Source: Frankiaceae bacterium
GTDB taxonomy: Bacteria; Actinomycetota; Actinomycetes; JAFAQI01
NCBI GenBank assembly: GCA_030840545.1
Contig: JAVEEH010000154.1
Location: 1 to 6,354 of the forward strand
Direction of reading: 5' to 3'
Length of the DNA stretch: 6,354 nucleotides
This document shows, piece by piece, positions 5,372-6,354 of this stretch. The stretch's first letter is position 1. Every line of letters starts with the position of its first letter. The position numbers and the translations under genes were made by a program. The notes beneath the pieces were generated by a model. The model was given only the letters and a program-made list of their open reading frames with translations. It was not told where the DNA came from and made no database searches.

Positions 5372-5601
5372 CCGGCGTCCTCGTCGGCGTCCTTCTCCTC
5401 GTGGCCATCGTCCTGGCGGTCGCGCTCACGCATGTCGTCGCGACCTCGCGGTCGGCCACCCACCAGCCGGGGCAGCCGGACGGTCTGAGCGACGAGGTCG
5501 TCACCGGTCTCATGGCCGAGCTGCGCAAGTGGCAGGCCGAGGCGGCCCACTGGAAGGCGACCGCCGAGCGGCTGCAGCGGGAGCTCGACCAGCGCCAGTG
5601 A
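5368..5601 (+). CDS. Small membrane-anchored coiled-coil protein, unknown function
   Basis: I do not recognise this 77-residue protein. Residues 2-24 form one hydrophobic segment (TGVLVGVLLLVAIVLAVAL), then a polar linker (26-42), then an amphipathic helix from about 43 to 77. Val45, Leu48, Leu52, Trp55, Ala59, Trp62, Ala66, Leu69 and Leu73 follow a strict 3-4 heptad spacing, which predicts a coiled coil. The TTG start overlaps the biotin carboxylase stop (TTGA); a later GTG at 5401 would remove half the membrane segment. No clear Shine-Dalgarno exists, so coupling is likely. Its place between the carboxylase and the biotin carrier suggests a membrane scaffold for them, but that is inference. 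It could instead be an unrelated small membrane protein. Confidence 0.75.
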   Translation: MTGVLVGVLLLVAIVLAVALTHVVATSRSATHQPGQPDGLSDEVVTGLMAELRKWQAEAAHWKATAERLQRELDQRQ

Positions 5602-5638
5602 TTGGATGGGCGCCTCCCGACGGCGTGGTCGACATTCT

Positions 5639-5643
5639 GGAGG
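5639..5643 (+). promoter_or_regulatory. Ribosome binding site fixing the biotin carrier start
   Basis: GGAGG lies four bases before GTG 5648 and is the strongest Shine-Dalgarno in the window. It settles the start against a frame extending back to 5606 and gives the 71-residue length of the M. tuberculosis homologue. Confidence 0.75.
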
Positions 5644-5647
5644 AACC

Positions 5648-5863
5648 GTGGCCGAGGAAGTCCGGGCCGAGATGGTGGCCAACGTCTGGAAGGTCGTCGT
5701 CACGGCCGGTGACACCGTGGCCGACGGGGACACCCTTGTCATCCTTGAGTCGATGAAGATGGAGATTCCGGTGCTCGCAGAGTCGGCGGGGACGGTTCAG
5801 GAGCTACGGGTCAACGAGGGTGATGTGGTCCAAGAGGGTGACGTCATAGCCGTCATCGGCTGA
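5648..5863 (+). CDS. Biotin/lipoyl-carrier protein (TB7.3 family)
   Basis: The 71-residue protein is a single biotinyl domain. ESMKMEIPV at 34-42 holds the biotinylated Lys37, flanked by Met36 and Met38. The two sequence halves repeat the barrel pattern (VVTAGDTVADGDTLVIL and RVNEGDVVQEGDVIAVI), as in biotinyl domains. It closely resembles, and has the same length as, M. tuberculosis biotinylated protein TB7.3 (Rv3221c), which lies next to sigH/rshA there. It should accept carboxyl groups from the biotin carboxylase encoded 276 bp upstream, but no carboxyltransferase is present in the window. It lacks the long N-terminal region of AccB, so it is not a typical fatty-acid synthesis carrier. Its physiological acceptor is unknown. 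Confidence 0.93.
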   Translation: MAEEVRAEMVANVWKVVVTAGDTVADGDTLVILESMKMEIPVLAESAGTVQELRVNEGDVVQEGDVIAVIG

Positions 5864-5937
5864 CCGGATGGGCTATTCGGCCCACGGATTCGCCCGAGCG
5901 GGTCAAGCCAGCCGAGTTCCCGGCCGAACTATCCATC

Positions 5938-6354
5938 GTGACCTCGACTCTCACGATCGAGCCGTTCCTGCGCGCACTCGTCGAGTGCGGTGGTTCCGAC
6001 CTGCATTGCAAGGTCGGTTCCCCGCCCCGGGTGCGGATGGACGGCCGCCTGCGCAAGCTCCAGACCCGTGACCTCACGGCGGCCGACACCGAGCAGATGG
6101 TGCGCGAGGTCCTGCGCGCCGATCTGGTCGAGGAGTTCGAGCGGAGCAACGAAGCCGACTTCGCCTATTCGCTGCCCGGCGTAGGCCGGTTCCGGGTCAA
6201 CGCCTTCCGCTCGCGGGGGTCGGCCGGCCTGGTCTTCCGGCGCGTCTCCGTCGGTGCCATCCCGCTCGACGAGCTCGGCCTGCCTCCGGTGATCGCGAAC
6301 CTCGCGCTCGAGCCGCGCGGGCTCGTGCTCGTCACCGGGCCGACCGGCTCGGGC
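5938..6354 (+). CDS. pilT: PilT-type twitching ATPase, N-terminal part (cut by window end)
   Basis: An open frame of 139 codons runs off the window. The N-terminal PAS-like domain of PilT is clear: SDLHCKVGSPPRVRMDGRL at 20-38, DFAYSLPGVGRFRVNAFRSR at about 79-98, and FRRV at about 104-107. GLVLVTGPTGSG reaches the window end inside the Walker A motif, so the catalytic Lys and the rest of the ATPase lie beyond. PilT is a cytoplasmic hexameric ATPase that retracts type IV pili. GTG 5938 is the first canonical start in this frame after the carrier gene, but it has no visible Shine-Dalgarno. The 74-bp gap before it shows no clear terminator (only a five-pair stem at 5869-5884), so co-transcription with the carrier is possible. 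No other pilus gene is visible. Confidence 0.88.
   Translation, partial: MTSTLTIEPFLRALVECGGSDLHCKVGSPPRVRMDGRLRKLQTRDLTAADTEQMVREVLRADLVEEFERSNEADFAYSLPGVGRFRVNAFRSRGSAGLVFRRVSVGAIPLDELGLPPVIANLALEPRGLVLVTGPTGSG

Noticed and set aside
5604..5873. GGATGGGC occurring at 5604-5611 and again at 5866-5873, flanking the carrier gene.
   Set aside because: Eight bases of G-rich sequence are expected by chance in this DNA; the flanks do not match.
5869..5884. Stem TGGGC/GCCCA with a six-base loop after the biotin carrier, as a terminator.
   Set aside because: Only five pairs and no T-run; too weak to call, and read-through to pilT remains possible.
5927..5932. AACTAT five bases before the pilT GTG, as a leaderless -10.
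   Set aside because: It lacks the first T of TANNNT and the spacing is short, so I do not call it.

Overview
The window reads as a chromosomal segment of a high-GC actinobacterium (Actinomycetota). The basis is the strong G/C third-position bias, frequent GTG starts, starts without a Shine-Dalgarno sequence, a mycothiol-type SigR/RsrA redox pair, a 24-residue bL37 ribosomal protein and a TB7.3-type biotin carrier. I cannot name the genus. No insertion sequence, phage gene, CRISPR array, tRNA or rRNA is visible, and no gene-free stretch exceeds about 110 bp.

Layout. Positions 1-1251 hold two convergent genes that overlap by 16 bp: a small alpha/beta hydrolase (+) and a DtxR/MntR-type metal-dependent repressor (-). 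Positions 1252-1361 are a compact divergent control region. It holds a near-consensus SigR-type promoter (GGGAAT-N18-GTT), a candidate leaderless -10 for the repressor lying inside that promoter, and a candidate leaderless -10 just before the sigma gene. Positions 1362-3240 are a tightly packed operon: the thiol-oxidative-stress sigma factor sigR (SigH in mycobacteria), its zinc-binding anti-sigma factor rsrA, and galE, each overlapping the previous gene by one base. Positions 3281-3977 on the minus strand hold a DUF5317 membrane protein followed by bL37. A 48-bp near-perfect palindrome covers the end of the DUF5317 gene and looks like a symmetric, two-way promoter.

Positions 4031-5863 on the plus strand hold a stand-alone biotin carboxylase, a 77-residue protein with one membrane segment and a coiled coil, and a 71-residue biotin carrier. 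Position 5938 to the window end is the N-terminal part of a PilT-type ATPase, cut inside its Walker A motif.

How the genes work together. SigR and RsrA form a redox switch: oxidation of RsrA frees SigR, which should then activate its own promoter. The signals fit the two-promoter, two-isoform arrangement known for Streptomyces sigR. The biotin carboxylase, membrane/coiled-coil protein and biotin carrier may form a partial, membrane-tethered biotin carboxylation module without a local carboxyltransferase. In Mycobacterium tuberculosis the TB7.3 carrier gene sits directly beside sigH/rshA, so this may be an expanded version of the same neighbourhood. The most notable sequence-level features are the palindromic promoter at bL37 and the overlapping divergent promoters before sigR. 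Neither is proof of a new system.
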